From Bacillus aquiflavi (GTDB lineage Bacteria; Bacillota; Bacilli; Bacillales; Cytobacillaceae), in the NCBI RefSeq assembly GCF_019915265.1, contig NZ_CP082780.1, forward strand, positions 186,001 to 250,000: a stretch of DNA of 64,000 bases, read 5' to 3'. Below are positions 1 through 14,305 of the stretch, one piece after another. Position 1 is the first letter of the stretch; each line of letters starts with the position of its first letter. Below the pieces are notes generated by a model. The model did not search any database. It saw nothing but the letters and a program-made list of their open reading frames with translations, and had not been told where the DNA came from. Made by a program: the position numbers and the translations under genes.

Positions 1-652
1 CCTAATCTTGAAAAAAGATTAGTCAAATAGGCCCTCAAGACTGTTATCAAATTATTATTAATAGAATCATCCTTTAGGCTGTTATGTTCTTCTACACGAT
101 AATCCGAATTAATGCTATGTGAACATTTATTAGGTAAAATGAGTTTTCCACACTAAAATCCGAATATCCTATATAAAGCTTTTACTTCTGCTGTACTAAT
201 TGTATATTTATCAAAGGCACCACTAATCATTTCTCTCGAATACAAAAATAGTTTACCTAAGCATGGTATCGTCATTGGTTCAAAACTGCATACATCAGCA
301 TTTGTGTATTGACAACATCCTCAACTACTAAAATATTAAACATCACGTTCAGCTCTGTTGTTATCGTTTCAAGCTTATTAATTTCAAGTGTTTTTTCAAT
401 CTGAGTGATAAGTCTTTGGATAAAGCCTAAAGTTTTCTTCAATAATCATAATGATACTGGTAATTGCTTCGTAATCAGAAAAGTCGTTCTATAGAAAGTC
501 TTAACTCTTCCCATAATTTCATCGCTAAATCGTTTCGATCATAGATGTCCATAAGTTGTTCTAAATTTATGACGAGTTTGCGAAAATAGTAGAAGACAAT
601 TAAGTAAGCTAAATGTGTAAAATGAAAGATAAGTTTAACATGTGGATTTGAA
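1..652. other. No intact gene; decayed sequence
   Basis: I see no open gene here. Reverse-strand reading gives short protein-like stretches interrupted by stops between about 180 and 600, suggesting remains of a gene read leftward, but I cannot name the family. A small hairpin lies at 2-22. Confidence 0.4.
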
Positions 653-1558
653 TTAAAATCTATCTAATGTTATATCCATGTTTATGCTAAAAGCAGCCTT
701 ATTGCCGTCGGCGGCAGCAATCATCAAAGAAGAAGGTCCTGCCTTTTTAGTTTCACCTGCGATATATATCCCATTCGCTGTTGTTCGTCCAGCACCGTCT
801 GTGATAATTCCTCCTTTTTCATCAACTTGACATTTTAATTGTTTAGCGAATTTATTAGGGCGATAAAAATTTGGAACTACGAATCCAGCACTTCTTAGAA
901 TATTTTCACCTGTTTCTAATTCAATACTTTCCAAGTTCCCATGTTTTCCATATAAGTTTTTTATAACAGCTGTATAAACCTTAATCTTTTTATTTTCAAA
1001 ATCATTTCGCAATTTATTGGATAGCTGATAACCATTAGTAAAAACGATTAAATCCTTTGACCAATTAAAAACCAATTTAGTCATATGGTTAATATGTTCA
1101 TCATTTTCAGCTATTATAGCTAACGGCTTGTCTCTCAGCTCCCAACCATCACAATATGGACAGCTGAATAAACTTTTACCGTAATATTGTCTAATTTGTG
1201 ATAAGGAAAATTCCTCTTGTATACCAGTAGACAACAGGATTTTTTCTGTTATATAAGATTTATTATTCGATGTATGGACTAAAAATAAATCATTTTGATC
1301 ATCTCTATTTATTTCAATAACCGTCTCATTAAAAATTGAAATAGAAGGATAAGTTTCTAATCCTTTAAGGGCAAAATTTTTGAATTCTTGCGGTTTAATT
1401 CCATCTCTTGTTAAAAACCCATGTGACTCCTGAGTTACACGATTTCTATTTGTTCCGTTATCAAATATGACAATCTTTCTACGCGCTCTTCCTAAAGTTA
1501 AAGCTCCACTTAATCCAGCAGGTCCTCCACCAATGACAATACAATCATATTTATTCAT
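653..1558 (-). CDS. Thioredoxin-reductase-like FAD-dependent oxidoreductase
   Basis: 301 residues. The N-terminus has the FAD-binding GGGPAG motif (about residues 10-15), and a redox pair CPYC lies near residue 133, followed by DGWE. A second dinucleotide-binding motif of the GxGxxA type, expected in true NADPH thioredoxin reductases between the two FAD parts, is not visible. The CPYC-type motif with that absence recalls the GliT/HlmI-like dithiol oxidase branch rather than TrxB. The ATG is preceded by a strong GGAGG. It lies 75 bp downstream of an Rrf2 regulator on the same strand and is probably cotranscribed with it. Cytosolic; the substrate cannot be told from sequence. Confidence 0.85.
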   Translation of the reverse strand: MNKYDCIVIGGGPAGLSGALTLGRARRKIVIFDNGTNRNRVTQESHGFLTRDGIKPQEFKNFALKGLETYPSISIFNETVIEINRDDQNDLFLVHTSNNKSYITEKILLSTGIQEEFSLSQIRQYYGKSLFSCPYCDGWELRDKPLAIIAENDEHINHMTKLVFNWSKDLIVFTNGYQLSNKLRNDFENKKIKVYTAVIKNLYGKHGNLESIELETGENILRSAGFVVPNFYRPNKFAKQLKCQVDEKGGIITDGAGRTTANGIYIAGETKKAGPSSLMIAAADGNKAAFSINMDITLDRF

Positions 1559-1633
1559 TATTATTTTCCTCCGTATTCATAATATATATCATAGAGTTTT
1601 AATATCTATATTTTAGCTAAGAGACATCATAAT

Positions 1634-2041
1634 TTATTTAGATGATGCCTTATTCATTTTGTTAGCCAGGTCAATTATACGTGTTTGATTCAATTCATCC
1701 AAAAGCTTTTCCTCGGCTGATTCAATCGCCTTCTGAATTAAACAATCAGGATTATGGTTGAGACAATAATCAAAAATAGGCGTCAAACCTTCAATAGCTT
1801 TTATAACATCGAGTAATGAAAGTTCTTCCCAACCCGGTTTTAATTTATAGCCCCCATTTGCACCTGAGACAGATTCAATCATACCCGACTTTACTAACTT
1901 TGTTAGTATTTTAGATAAATATGTCGTTGAAACTTCTTGGGGTTCAGCTAATTTTGCCAAACTAATATGCTCCTCGGGAGGATTAACAGCTAAAAACAGC
2001 ATGGTGTGGAGAGCATAGTTCGTTGCTTTTGTTAACTTCAT
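1634..2041 (-). CDS. Rrf2-family transcriptional regulator
   Basis: 135 residues from the preferred start. The N-terminal winged helix begins MKLTKATNYALH, a standard Rrf2 opening, with a recognition segment around residues 40-60 (STTYLSKIL). Two cysteines near residue 95 (YC and DC, 7 apart) could bind an Fe-S cluster or sense redox state, but the usual third Cys is not evident. An upstream in-frame ATG at 2050 sits directly on the AGGA ribosome site, so the ATG at 2041 with 9-base spacing is chosen. It lies just upstream of the flavoprotein gene in the same direction, so it is a likely local redox regulator of that pair. Confidence 0.85.
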   Translation of the reverse strand: MKLTKATNYALHTMLFLAVNPPEEHISLAKLAEPQEVSTTYLSKILTKLVKSGMIESVSGANGGYKLKPGWEELSLLDVIKAIEGLTPIFDYCLNHNPDCLIQKAIESAEEKLLDELNQTRIIDLANKMNKASSK

Positions 2042-2457
2042 AATTATCATTCCTATTATAGATTTAATATATCTATAATATCCACTTAAGTTTTTAATGT
2101 CAAATACTCAGTTTATTCAACTAACGGTCGCGATTGCGGAACAATGAGCAGTCACCTTTTTATTGAACAGATCATAATAGATGGCGATGTAAATAATTTA
2201 GAAATCCAGCTAATCTTCTTATGTGAAGGTAACTGGGTTTTTAAAGTCGGAAGTGTAAAATAACACTTAAAGCAAGCGCAAAAGAACATCCAAAGTGACA
2301 ACCTCTATCTATCATTTTAGTGTTCATAACTAAACTGTACATCAACAAACGTCTAGTTCAAGAATTGATATTCAGTTTATGTTCAAGTATTAAAATGAAA
2401 ATTTGCTTCACTTGAAATCAACAGTAAAGATTTTTTTATTAAAAAGGAGAGATTATA
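2042..2457. other. Intergenic region without an intact gene
   Basis: Divergent promoter region of the Rrf2 operon followed by decayed sequence. A short forward reading frame ending near 2263 looks like the C-terminal tail of a lost gene but is too short to identify. Confidence 0.35.
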
Positions 2458-2990
2458 TTGGCAATAGAAAAAAAGGGTGGATCACCCGCAATATAAATTA
2501 AAGAGATTAGTAAAAAATTTGGGGAATTCTATGCCGTTAACAACTTTTCACTAGATGTAAATAGTGGGGAAATATTTTGATTTCTCAGTTTGAATGGGGC
2601 AGGCTAAACAACAACAATTAAAATGCTTCTGTCGTTGCTCAAACTCACATCTGGGAGCATTTACATACTAGGGAGCAAGGTTGACTCTGGCAACTATAAG
2701 TTATGGAAAAGGTAGGAAGCTACTACTTTCTATCCAGGACTAACTATTTTTGAGGTATATATATATATTATGCGGAATGCAACTAATATCTGATCCTCAA
2801 TCCATTGAACGTGTAATTAACAAGCTGGAGCTAGTGCTCATAAAGACAAGAAAGCTAAACATCTGCCCATAAAAAACAAATAGAGGTTGGGACTGGCGAA
2901 AGCCATGATTCACAATTCGAAAATATTAATTCTAGACGAGCCAATTAACGGGTTTGATCCACCATTCTATATGGCTGGAAATAAATCGAT
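2458..2990 (+). pseudogene. Decayed ABC transporter ATPase
   Basis: Forward translation gives recognisable ABC ATPase pieces in order. There is an N-terminal strand region (KFG, AVNNFSLDV), a Walker A remnant NGAG followed by TTTIKML with a stop in the loop, a segment resembling LTSGSI, and finally a Walker B-like stretch ILILDEP followed by a D-loop-like NGFDP near 2930-2960. Several stops and at least one frameshift interrupt it, and the signature motif is not intact. Typical daughters of this family are drug or bacteriocin exporters. It is non-functional as read. Confidence 0.65.
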
Positions 2991-2999
2991 ATTTTTGGA

Positions 3000-3536
3000 T
3001 TGGTGCAACTTGTCGATGATAGTCAAACTAACTGCATGGCAGTGATGATTGATTTTTTCAAAAAAAAAATATTGAATAAAAAAGTAAGCCTTTCTCACGT
3101 AGCGGATCAGATTGATAAGCATACTGAACGGTTTAGACTAGATTCCAATTCTCCTTATAATGGTCATCCAGGTAATTTGGCATTATCGAGAAAACACGGA
3201 ACACCAATGATTAAATTGACGCTTGCAAGAATCACTCAACGTTATATAAAGCTTGCGAAGGTTCATCGTATTCAAGCCAAAGGGCTTAGACATTCGCATG
3301 CATCTTATTTCATTAATGAATTTAATGTTTCTGTTTTGATTCTATTCAAGCGTATGGGTCATTCTAGTCCTAAAATCACGTTAAAACTATTCACATATGT
3401 GTGGTTAGGCGTAGATGAACTGATTGCCGAAGAAATGACAGGTAATATTAACATACAGACCGCGGCCAAAACAGGCATTTCATTTAATGACAATCGAGCC
3501 GAATATAAATCCATTGATTCACATTACCGATCATAA
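3000..3536 (+). pseudogene. Truncated tyrosine recombinase (integrase C-terminal part)
   Basis: 178 residues open, but only the C-terminal catalytic domain is present. The stretch GLRHSHASYF carries the His-x-x-Arg-type box, RMGHSSPKIT the following His, and a Tyr in TYVW the likely nucleophile. This is the layout of Tn916/ICEBs1-like integrases. The arm-binding and core-binding N-terminal domains are missing; the first ~55 residues do not look like part of the family and probably come from the neighbouring decayed sequence. It probably marks an old integrated element. No att repeats were identified. Confidence 0.7.
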
Positions 3537-4612
3537 CTTCAATTAATTCAGAAATGGCGTTCTCTCCTGAATTCTTTGAAGCTCTTCTAATAAACAATAT
3601 TCCCACCCCTCTTACTCTTCCGATTCTGGAAGATTCATAGGTTCCCTAAAAATATGGCCCATTTGTTGAATAAGTAATTTTATTTGCACATGAAAGTTCC
3701 AATTTCATGAGGCACAATACACTTCATATAATTTATGTTCTGTCATTTATCATTAATTGAATGTTTGCCTATAATTCTATTGAACAAGTTCAACAGTACG
3801 TCCTTTTCATCACTCACATTAAAGACTAAACCAACTGCACAAAAAGCCAATCAGCTTAGAAAACTCCTGCTAAGGACTGTGCGTTCGTTAAAAACCAAAT
3901 TTTGTCCGAAATTCATCTTTTATTATATCTGGCAACAGATCAGCGCATACAATTATTAAAAATAATCAAAGTGCTGGAATTTAGTTCAGTAATTAGGAAC
4001 GGTTGAAAGAATTTGCAGAGTGTTGCCCAAGATTTTGAAGCACTTAATAAAGTATTACGAAAACTATTTTAGGAGAAGGCGAATTGAGTAAGCAAGATCA
4101 CTCTCTTCAAATTTCTACTTTTCCTTTTTCAAAGGCAATTTCGTTAATCCGTTGTTTAAATTCCAATATTGTTTCAGCATTTCATCGTGTCCTTTTTCTA
4201 GATAATGTGTAACTTTTTGTTGTTCAGCTTCAAGCGACTCTGAAAGTCGTCAAAAAAATTTAGAGAGGAACTTTCAAGATACCTTTCTCGTTGTTCTAAT
4301 AACCATATTTACATATATTGGAAATTAGACAAACTTGCTTCATGTGATTATACTATCGCAAATTGTATCCTCTTAACTTCGTATAGTTCTTCAAGAAGCT
4401 TATTTTCTTTTTCAGAAAGAACATTGATTTTGAAGTAAATGAGTATCGAAATGAACCAATTAGGTTGGAAACTACACACAGAAGTCAATCAAGCACTAAA
4501 GGAAATTGGGATTTATATTGCTTTGTAAAAAAAAATTCGTAGTAACGCTTTAATTTTTATTAATTTAAAATTCAGTAAAATTAACGCTAAACTGTTAAAG
4601 AGCGGGTTTAAC
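3537..4612. other. Decayed region with reverse-strand gene remnant
   Basis: No intact gene. On the reverse strand between about 4115 and 4430 there are helical, Lys/Glu-rich stretches broken by stops and a frameshift (for example a segment reading LEAEQQKVTHYLEKG). They could be the C-terminal part of a MerR-like or plasmid-type regulator, but the identity is not secure. Confidence 0.35.
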
Positions 4613-4618
4613 AAACGA

Positions 4619-4693
4619 AAACACGAATGAATTTAATGCAAAGAACAATAATGTTCGTTTTTTGTTGACTACTGTTTATATCGTTGGTAGAAT
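4619..4693 (+). promoter_or_regulatory. Paired PurBoxes and promoter of pbuG
   Basis: Inverted CGAA (4624-4627) and TTCG (4654-4657) cores separated by 26 bases, each in A/T-rich flanks, match the two-PurBox operator of the Bacillus PurR repressor. The same 26-base separation occurs upstream of purE. The -35 TTGACT (4665-4670) and -10 TAGAAT (4688-4693) have a 17-base spacer. PurR binding is inferred. Confidence 0.75.
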
Positions 4694-4720
4694 GAAAATG
4701 AATTGAATGAATAATATTAC

Positions 4721-4787
4721 ATCGTATAATGTTGGGAATAAGGCCCAAGAGTTTCTACCGAGCTACCGTAAATAGCTTGACTACGAG
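4721..4787 (+). ncRNA. Purine (guanine-class) riboswitch upstream of pbuG
   Basis: P1 strands around 4722-4727 and 4781-4786 close a three-way junction containing the two conserved hairpin loops (GGGAATAAGGCCC region and CTACCGAGCTACCGTAAATAG region). The specificity base in the J3/1 segment (the C of TTGACTACG) is C, which predicts guanine/hypoxanthine recognition rather than adenine. Followed by a rho-independent terminator, so repression by premature termination is expected. Confidence 0.93.
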
Positions 4788-4854
4788 GTAACTGATCATA
4801 ACACGAAGGCTGTTTTTTTATCCTTCACTTATCGTCACTACCCTTTTTGTCAAC

Positions 4855-4886
4855 GCTCCGAGAGTATCGGAGCTTTTTCTTTTTTT
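4855..4886 (+). terminator. Riboswitch-controlled terminator before pbuG
   Basis: Perfect stem GCTCCG/CGGAGC (4855-4873) with a T-rich run to 4886, placed between aptamer and pbuG start. It is the expected expression platform. Confidence 0.85.
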
Positions 4887-4978
4887 GTATGGGAACGATA
4901 AGATAAAGATGAATCAGTGATGGGTAAATATAAAGGCAATCTTGTTTGGTCTGGTAAACTTTATAGGAGGAAAAATCG

Positions 4979-6313
4979 ATGAAAAAATATTTTCAATTCG
5001 AGGAATTGGGGACAAATTATCGCCGTGAATTTGTCGGAGGATTAACGACTTTCTTATCGATGGCTTATATTTTAATAGTGAACCCAGTTACGCTTTCGCT
5101 TAGCTCAGTTCCTGATCTGCCTGATTCAATGAGAATGGATTACGGTGCTGTATTTGTTGCTACTGCATTAGCGGCAGCCATCGGTTCGCTTTTAATGGGG
5201 CTGCTAGCAAAATACCCAATTGCGTTGGCGCCTGGAATGGGCTTAAATTCGTTTTTTGCATTTTCTGTTGTCCTTGGAATGGGGATTCCTTGGCAGACGG
5301 CTTTATCTGGAGTATTAATATCAGGACTCATTTTTATTTTGTTAACTTTATCAGGAATTCGTGAGAAAATTATTAATTCTATTCCAGCAGAGCTTAAATT
5401 TGCAGTAAGTGCGGGAATTGGTTTATTTATTACGTTTATTGGTTTTCAAAATGCAGGAATTATTGTTGATGCTGATGTTGTTTTAGTCGGTTTAGGCGAT
5501 TTAACAAATGGAAACACCCTATTGGCTATTTTTGGTATTTTCGTCACAGTTATTTTAATGACTCGCGGAGTGCGCGGCGGGATTTTCTTTGGAATGATGA
5601 TTACTGCGATTGTAGGTATGATTTTTGGATTAATCGACTTGCCAAAAAAAATTATTGGTGCAGTTCCAAGTTTGGAACCAACATTTGGAGCAGCTTTTGA
5701 AGCATTTGGGAATTTAGACAGTGAATTATTTACAGGAAAAATGGTCGCTGTCATTTTAACATTTCTTTTTGTTGATTTCTTTGATACAGCTGGCACACTT
5801 GTCGGAGTTGCCAATCAAGCAGGTTTAATGAAGGAAAATAAACTTCCGCGCGCCGGTAAAGCGCTTTTCGCAGATTCATGTGCAACAGTAGTTGGTTCAG
5901 TTCTTGGTACATCAACAACTACTTCATATGTTGAATCATCTGCTGGTGTAGCTGCAGGGGCAAGAACGGGCTTTGCATCAGTTGTAACAGCTGGTTTCTT
6001 TCTTTTGTCGCTCTTATTCTTTCCTTTGCTTGAAGTCATTACACCGCCTGTAACAGCACCTGCTTTAATTATTGTCGGAGTGTTAATGGTTGCCTCTTTA
6101 GGTCAAATTGACTGGACCCGCTTTGAAATTGCAGTGCCAGCATTTTTAACGATTATTGCTATGCCGTTAACATATAGTATTGCAACAGGGATTGCGATCG
6201 GATTTATATTTTATCCGATTACAATGATGATAAAAGGACGCGTAAAAGAGATTCATCCTATTATGTACTTCCTTTTCATTGTCTTCGTATCATATTTTAT
6301 CTTCCTTAAATAA
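4979..6313 (+). CDS. pbuG: Hypoxanthine/guanine permease PbuG (NCS2, AzgA-like)
   Basis: 444 residues, the usual length of AzgA-type purine transporters, with about a dozen hydrophobic segments. The N-terminus (FEELGTNYRREFVGGLTTF) and the TST..YVESSAG segment around residues 310-325 are typical of the PbuG/AzgA branch of NCS2. It imports hypoxanthine and guanine across the plasma membrane with protons. The start is set by GGAGG 8 bases upstream. Control by PurR boxes and a guanine-class riboswitch fits a purine salvage importer shut off when purines are plentiful. Single-gene transcript ending in a strong terminator. Confidence 0.95.
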   Translation: MKKYFQFEELGTNYRREFVGGLTTFLSMAYILIVNPVTLSLSSVPDLPDSMRMDYGAVFVATALAAAIGSLLMGLLAKYPIALAPGMGLNSFFAFSVVLGMGIPWQTALSGVLISGLIFILLTLSGIREKIINSIPAELKFAVSAGIGLFITFIGFQNAGIIVDADVVLVGLGDLTNGNTLLAIFGIFVTVILMTRGVRGGIFFGMMITAIVGMIFGLIDLPKKIIGAVPSLEPTFGAAFEAFGNLDSELFTGKMVAVILTFLFVDFFDTAGTLVGVANQAGLMKENKLPRAGKALFADSCATVVGSVLGTSTTTSYVESSAGVAAGARTGFASVVTAGFFLLSLLFFPLLEVITPPVTAPALIIVGVLMVASLGQIDWTRFEIAVPAFLTIIAMPLTYSIATGIAIGFIFYPITMMIKGRVKEIHPIMYFLFIVFVSYFIFLK

Positions 6314-6321
6314 TGTAAAGA

Positions 6322-6360
6322 AAAAAACAGATCATCAAAGACGATGGTCTGTTTTTTTTC
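6322..6360 (+). terminator. Terminator after pbuG
   Basis: Stem AACAGA.CATC / GATGGTCTGTT around an AAAG loop, with A-run before and T-run after; it may act in both directions. Confidence 0.85.
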
Positions 6361-6455
6361 TTAAATTTATGTTGACTAAGTTTGTAGACGGTGATATTAT
6401 AGGAAAGCAACGTTGTTGCAGGTCATGATGTTTTTTAAAAAATATTAAAAAACTA

Positions 6456-6484
6456 TTGACATCATCTTAAATAGGTGATATTAT
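6456..6484 (+). promoter_or_regulatory. rRNA operon promoter
   Basis: Consensus -35 TTGACA (6456-6461), 17-base spacer and -10 TATTAT (6479-6484). A boxA-like TGCTCTTTGAAAA follows at about 6518-6530, as is typical for antiterminated rRNA leaders. Confidence 0.85.
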
Positions 6485-6641
6485 TGAGAAGTCGCTTTCG
6501 GAGCGACAAGATATGACTGCTCTTTGAAAACTAAACAAACAAACGTCAACAACAATTTAAAGTGGAGGCAACTAACCATTTGTTAGAAGCTGACACTTGC
6601 CAACGTTAATTTTTTTATTATGAGCGAATCAACGCTCCAAA

Positions 6642-8201
<1,560 letters not shown>

Positions 8202-8340
8202 AATCATTAAAGGTTGATCGTTTGTTTGTTTAGTTTTTGAGAGAGCAATCTCTCAAATATTGTTCTTTGAAAACTAGATAATAAATGAAGAAGGCAAAAG
8301 AAAGAAACCGAGTATCACCAAAGATATCTCTTAAAAAAAG

Positions 8341-8740
8341 GGAAAAGAGAAGCAAGTAGTTCTAGGAAGCAAATGAACGACAACCGGAGCGTACACAAGT
8401 ACGTGAGGATTGGGTGAATGAATGCAACTGACAACGAAATACGCAGCTTATCTTTTACCGAAAAAAAAGACAATTTAGAAGCGAAGCTTATTGTCTAAAG
8501 TAAGGAAAAGAAGAAGCGAGAAGCTCAAGGAAGTGAACGAACGAAGACAGGAGCGTATAAACATACGTGAGGATCTGAGTGAGGGAAACTGACGCAGAGA
8601 TTCGACGCTTTTTTAAAAAAGGGAAAAGAGAAGCAAGTAGTTCTAGGAAGTAAATGAACGACAACCGGAGCGTACAAAAGTACGTGAGGATTGGAGTGAG
8701 TGCAGCTGACAACGAAATACGCAGCTTATCTTTTACCGAA
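8341..8740 (+). repeat. Three copies of a structured element in the 16S-23S spacer
   Basis: Copies at about 8341-8460, 8503-8612 and 8621-8740. The first and third are nearly identical, the second diverged. Each opens with an AAAGAGAAGC-like arm and closes with a complementary GCTTATCTTTT-like arm (AGAAGCG/CGACGCTT in copy 2), and has an inner GTAC..GTACG stem followed by TGAGGAT. A separate hairpin (AGACAAT/ATTGTCT, 8468-8496) lies between copies 1 and 2. Copy 3 ends two bases before the 23S 5' end. No tRNA gene is present in this spacer. Confidence 0.85.
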
Positions 8741-8742
8741 AA

Positions 8743-11665
<2,923 letters not shown>

Positions 11666-11726
11666 AAATAAACATGATACTTTCTTTCTTACTTCTTCAC
11701 ATTATCTAGTTTTGAGAGAACAATTG

Positions 11727-11842
<116 letters not shown>

Positions 11843-11860
11843 ACCAATAGAACAACTCAT

Positions 11861-11905
11861 ACTGTAGGTAAATACGAAAAATCGTATTTTGCCTACAGTC
11901 TTTTT
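11861..11905 (+). terminator. rRNA operon terminator
   Basis: Long stem (ACTGTAGG..AAATACGA with TCGTATTT..CCTACAGT) followed by TTTTT. Confidence 0.93.
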
Positions 11906-12330
11906 AATTTTCAAGAAAATCAAAGCATTTTATCGATTTACATTCTCCTCTAAACGAATCTGTTACCAGCTCCAAACCTGCATTTAGAACAAGCACTTTC
12001 CTAAAAAAACTCCTTCATTCTATACATTTACATTTTTGCTTTTCCACCACCAACATAAAGTGTAAAAAGGGATCATATCGCGATTTTCAACATCTTCACT
12101 AGTAGAAAACAAAAAGGGAAACTTTACGATGGTGGTTTTTTGTTTATGCCCAAGGCAATTATTTGTCGCATTCATCACTTATTTTCATTCATTGTTATTA
12201 ATATTTATTTTTTTTCAAGTGTATATAAAATTTTGCCAAACGATCCACTTTTAAAATAAACGTTCTTATCGGATTATCAAGTTTATTTCATTCATCAGCG
12301 CTCTATTATTTTCAAATGATGATGAATCTG
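11906..12330. other. Intergenic region without genes
   Basis: A/T-rich, no reading frame with a ribosome site and no structured RNA recognised; the purE regulatory region starts at its right end. Confidence 0.6.
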
Positions 12331-12334
12331 TTGT

Positions 12335-12413
12335 AAAAAACGAACAATCTTATTTAATGGTCGTTCAATGTTCGATGTTTTTATTGACATGATAGAAAGT
12401 AACTTGTTAATAT
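12335..12413 (+). promoter_or_regulatory. Paired PurBoxes and promoter of the purine operon
   Basis: CGAA (12341-12344) and inverted TTCG (12371-12374), each in A/T-rich boxes, are 26 bases apart exactly as at pbuG. The -35 TTGACA (12384-12389) and -10 TAATAT (12408-12413) have an 18-base spacer. This is the arrangement of PurR-repressed operons in Bacillus; binding is inferred. Confidence 0.8.
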
Positions 12414-12451
12414 GTAGGTAGTCATTTTATTTAAAAATTAAACGATTGTAA

Positions 12452-12520
12452 CCTCATATAATCTTGGGAATATGGCCCATAAGTTTCTACCCGATAACCG
12501 TAAATTATTGGACTATGAGG
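12452..12520 (+). ncRNA. Purine (guanine-class) riboswitch upstream of purE
   Basis: Perfect P1 pairing CCTCATA (12452-12458) with TATGAGG (12514-12520). It has the conserved loops GGGAATATGGCCC and CTACCCGATAACCGTAAATTA and a C at the specificity position (GGACTATGAGG), so guanine/hypoxanthine is predicted. Confidence 0.96.
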
Positions 12521-12556
12521 AAGTAGGAGCAATCCGGTAGTCTTATGGGCTTTTTC

Positions 12557-12612
12557 AAACCGGACGGACTACTTTCTCTATATTTTTTAGAGAAGTGTCC
12601 GTTCGGTTTTAC
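12557..12612 (+). terminator. Riboswitch-controlled terminator before purE
   Basis: Long stem formed by AAACCGGACGGACT..CTTTCTC and GAGAAGTGTCCGTTCGGTTTT with a T-run; lies between aptamer and purE ribosome site, so it is the expected expression platform. Confidence 0.85.
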
Positions 12613-12678
12613 TGTTTAAGCTTAAAATATTATTTAACGGGCAAATTAATAAAAAATTTCGGATTTGGAGGTTATGAA

Positions 12679-13167
12679 ATGAATCCGTTAGTAGCTGTTA
12701 TTATGGGAAGTAAATCCGATTGGGAAACAATGAAGCATGCTTGTAACATGCTTGATGAGTTAGAAGTATCATATGAAAAAAGAGTTGTTTCTGCACACCG
12801 TACGCCAGATTTAATGTTTGAATTTGCAGAACAAGCAAGAGATCAAGGTTTTAAAGTGATTATTGCCGGTGCTGGCGGAGCGGCTCATCTACCGGGAATG
12901 GTTGCAGCGAAAACGACATTGCCGGTTATTGGTGTTCCGATTCAATCTAGGCAATTGAATGGTTTAGATTCTCTGTTATCTATTGTACAAATGCCAGGAG
13001 GCGTTCCAGTTGCAACGGTTGCGATTGGTAAGGCGGGAGCAACGAATGCAGCCTTATTAGCTAGTCAAATTATTGCAACTTTTGATGATAAAACAGCGGA
13101 AAAATTAACAGAATTAAGGAACGAAACAAAAAAGGCGGTTTTAGAAAGCAATGATGAGCTTGTCTAA
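12679..13167 (+). CDS. purE: N5-carboxyaminoimidazole ribonucleotide mutase PurE
   Basis: 162 residues, the normal length of class I PurE. Contains the substrate-binding [10 protein letters not shown] (residues about 9-18), SAHRTPD and [11 protein letters not shown] motifs. It converts N5-CAIR to CAIR in de novo purine synthesis. The frame is open further upstream to 12595 but that overlaps the terminator; GGAGG at 12667-12671 with 7-base spacing fixes the ATG at 12679. First gene of the operon; its 3' end overlaps purK by 17 bases. Confidence 0.97.
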   Translation: MNPLVAVIMGSKSDWETMKHACNMLDELEVSYEKRVVSAHRTPDLMFEFAEQARDQGFKVIIAGAGGAAHLPGMVAAKTTLPVIGVPIQSRQLNGLDSLLSIVQMPGGVPVATVAIGKAGATNAALLASQIIATFDDKTAEKLTELRNETKKAVLESNDELV

Positions 13168-14305
13168 CAAAGTAATTTTACCGGGAAGTACGATTGGGAT
13201 TATCGGTGGCGGTCAGTTAGGGAGAATGATGGCTTTAGCAGCTAAAGCACAAGGGTTTAAAATTGCTGTTCTTGAACCGACAGCAAACTCTCCGTGCGGA
13301 CAAGTTGCTGATGTTGAAATCATTAGTGCTTATGACGATTTAGAAGCAATTCAAAAATTAAGTGAAATTTGCGATGTTATTACATATGAATTTGAAAATA
13401 TTGATTCGTATGCTTTGCGAAAGCTTTATGAACATGCTTATGTTCCTCAAGGAACAGCACTGCTCGAGATGACCCAAGATCGTCTAAGAGAAAAAGAAGC
13501 AATTGAAAAAGCCGGTCTAACAGTGGCACCTTATGCCCGAATTGAAAAAGTTGATAATATACATGAAAATATCGAAAAGCTTAGCTATCCTGCTGTCCTA
13601 AAAACAACAAGGGGAGGCTATGATGGTAAAGGGCAATTTGTCATAAAGAGTAAAGAAGATATTGCTAGTGCGGGAAATCTATTAAAGAACGGCGTTTGTG
13701 TCCTTGAAAAGTGGATACCGTTTGAAAAGGAGATTTCAGTTATTATTGCAAGGAATCCAAACGGTGAAACAGCTGTTTTTCCAGTAGCTGAAAATATTCA
13801 CCGCGATAATATTCTTCATGAAACGATTGTACCAGCAAGAATAAGTGAAACAGCCACTGAAAAAGCGATTGGTATGGCATTACAACTTGCTGAATCATTA
13901 CAGTTTATCGGTACATTAGCCGTTGAAATGTTTTTAACAAAGGATGAAACGATTTACATTAACGAGTTAGCACCACGACCTCATAACTCAGGTCACTATA
14001 CGATTGAGGCTTGTGAAACATCTCAATTTGAACAGCATATACGTGCGGTTTGTAATTGGCCTCTCGGATGCACTGAATTATTAAAGCCAGCTGTAATGGT
14101 TAACGTCCTTGGGGAGCATCAATCAAAGCTAATCGATAAAATTCCTGAATTAATCGATTGGAAAATTCATTTGTACGGTAAAAAAGAAGCAAAACAGAAA
14201 CGGAAGATGGGTCATGCTACATTGTTGCGTGACAATGTAGAGATGGCATTATCTGAAATTGATCAAAGTTTTATTTGGGAAAAGGGATCGGAGGTAAAAT
14301 CATGA
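13151..14305 (+). CDS. purK: N5-carboxyaminoimidazole ribonucleotide synthetase PurK
   Basis: 384 residues, an ATP-grasp enzyme that carboxylates AIR with bicarbonate and ATP. The N-terminal [12 protein letters not shown], the central [12 protein letters not shown] glycine-rich loop and the C-terminal [12 protein letters not shown] metal-binding segment are all present. The start codon lies inside the purE end, implying translational coupling. Stop TGA overlaps the purB ATG (ATGA). Works directly with PurE; both give the CO2-requiring branch normal in Bacillus. Confidence 0.97.
   Translation: MMSLSNKVILPGSTIGIIGGGQLGRMMALAAKAQGFKIAVLEPTANSPCGQVADVEIISAYDDLEAIQKLSEICDVITYEFENIDSYALRKLYEHAYVPQGTALLEMTQDRLREKEAIEKAGLTVAPYARIEKVDNIHENIEKLSYPAVLKTTRGGYDGKGQFVIKSKEDIASAGNLLKNGVCVLEKWIPFEKEISVIIARNPNGETAVFPVAENIHRDNILHETIVPARISETATEKAIGMALQLAESLQFIGTLAVEMFLTKDETIYINELAPRPHNSGHYTIEACETSQFEQHIRAVCNWPLGCTELLKPAVMVNVLGEHQSKLIDKIPELIDWKIHLYGKKEAKQKRKMGHATLLRDNVEMALSEIDQSFIWEKGSEVKS

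Noticed and set aside
3735..3959. 74-codon forward frame
   Set aside because: No ribosome site, no recognisable composition, lies in decayed DNA.
12595..12678. Longer PurE with 28 extra N-terminal residues
   Set aside because: The extension is encoded by the terminator hairpin of the riboswitch, and a good ribosome site lies before the inner ATG.
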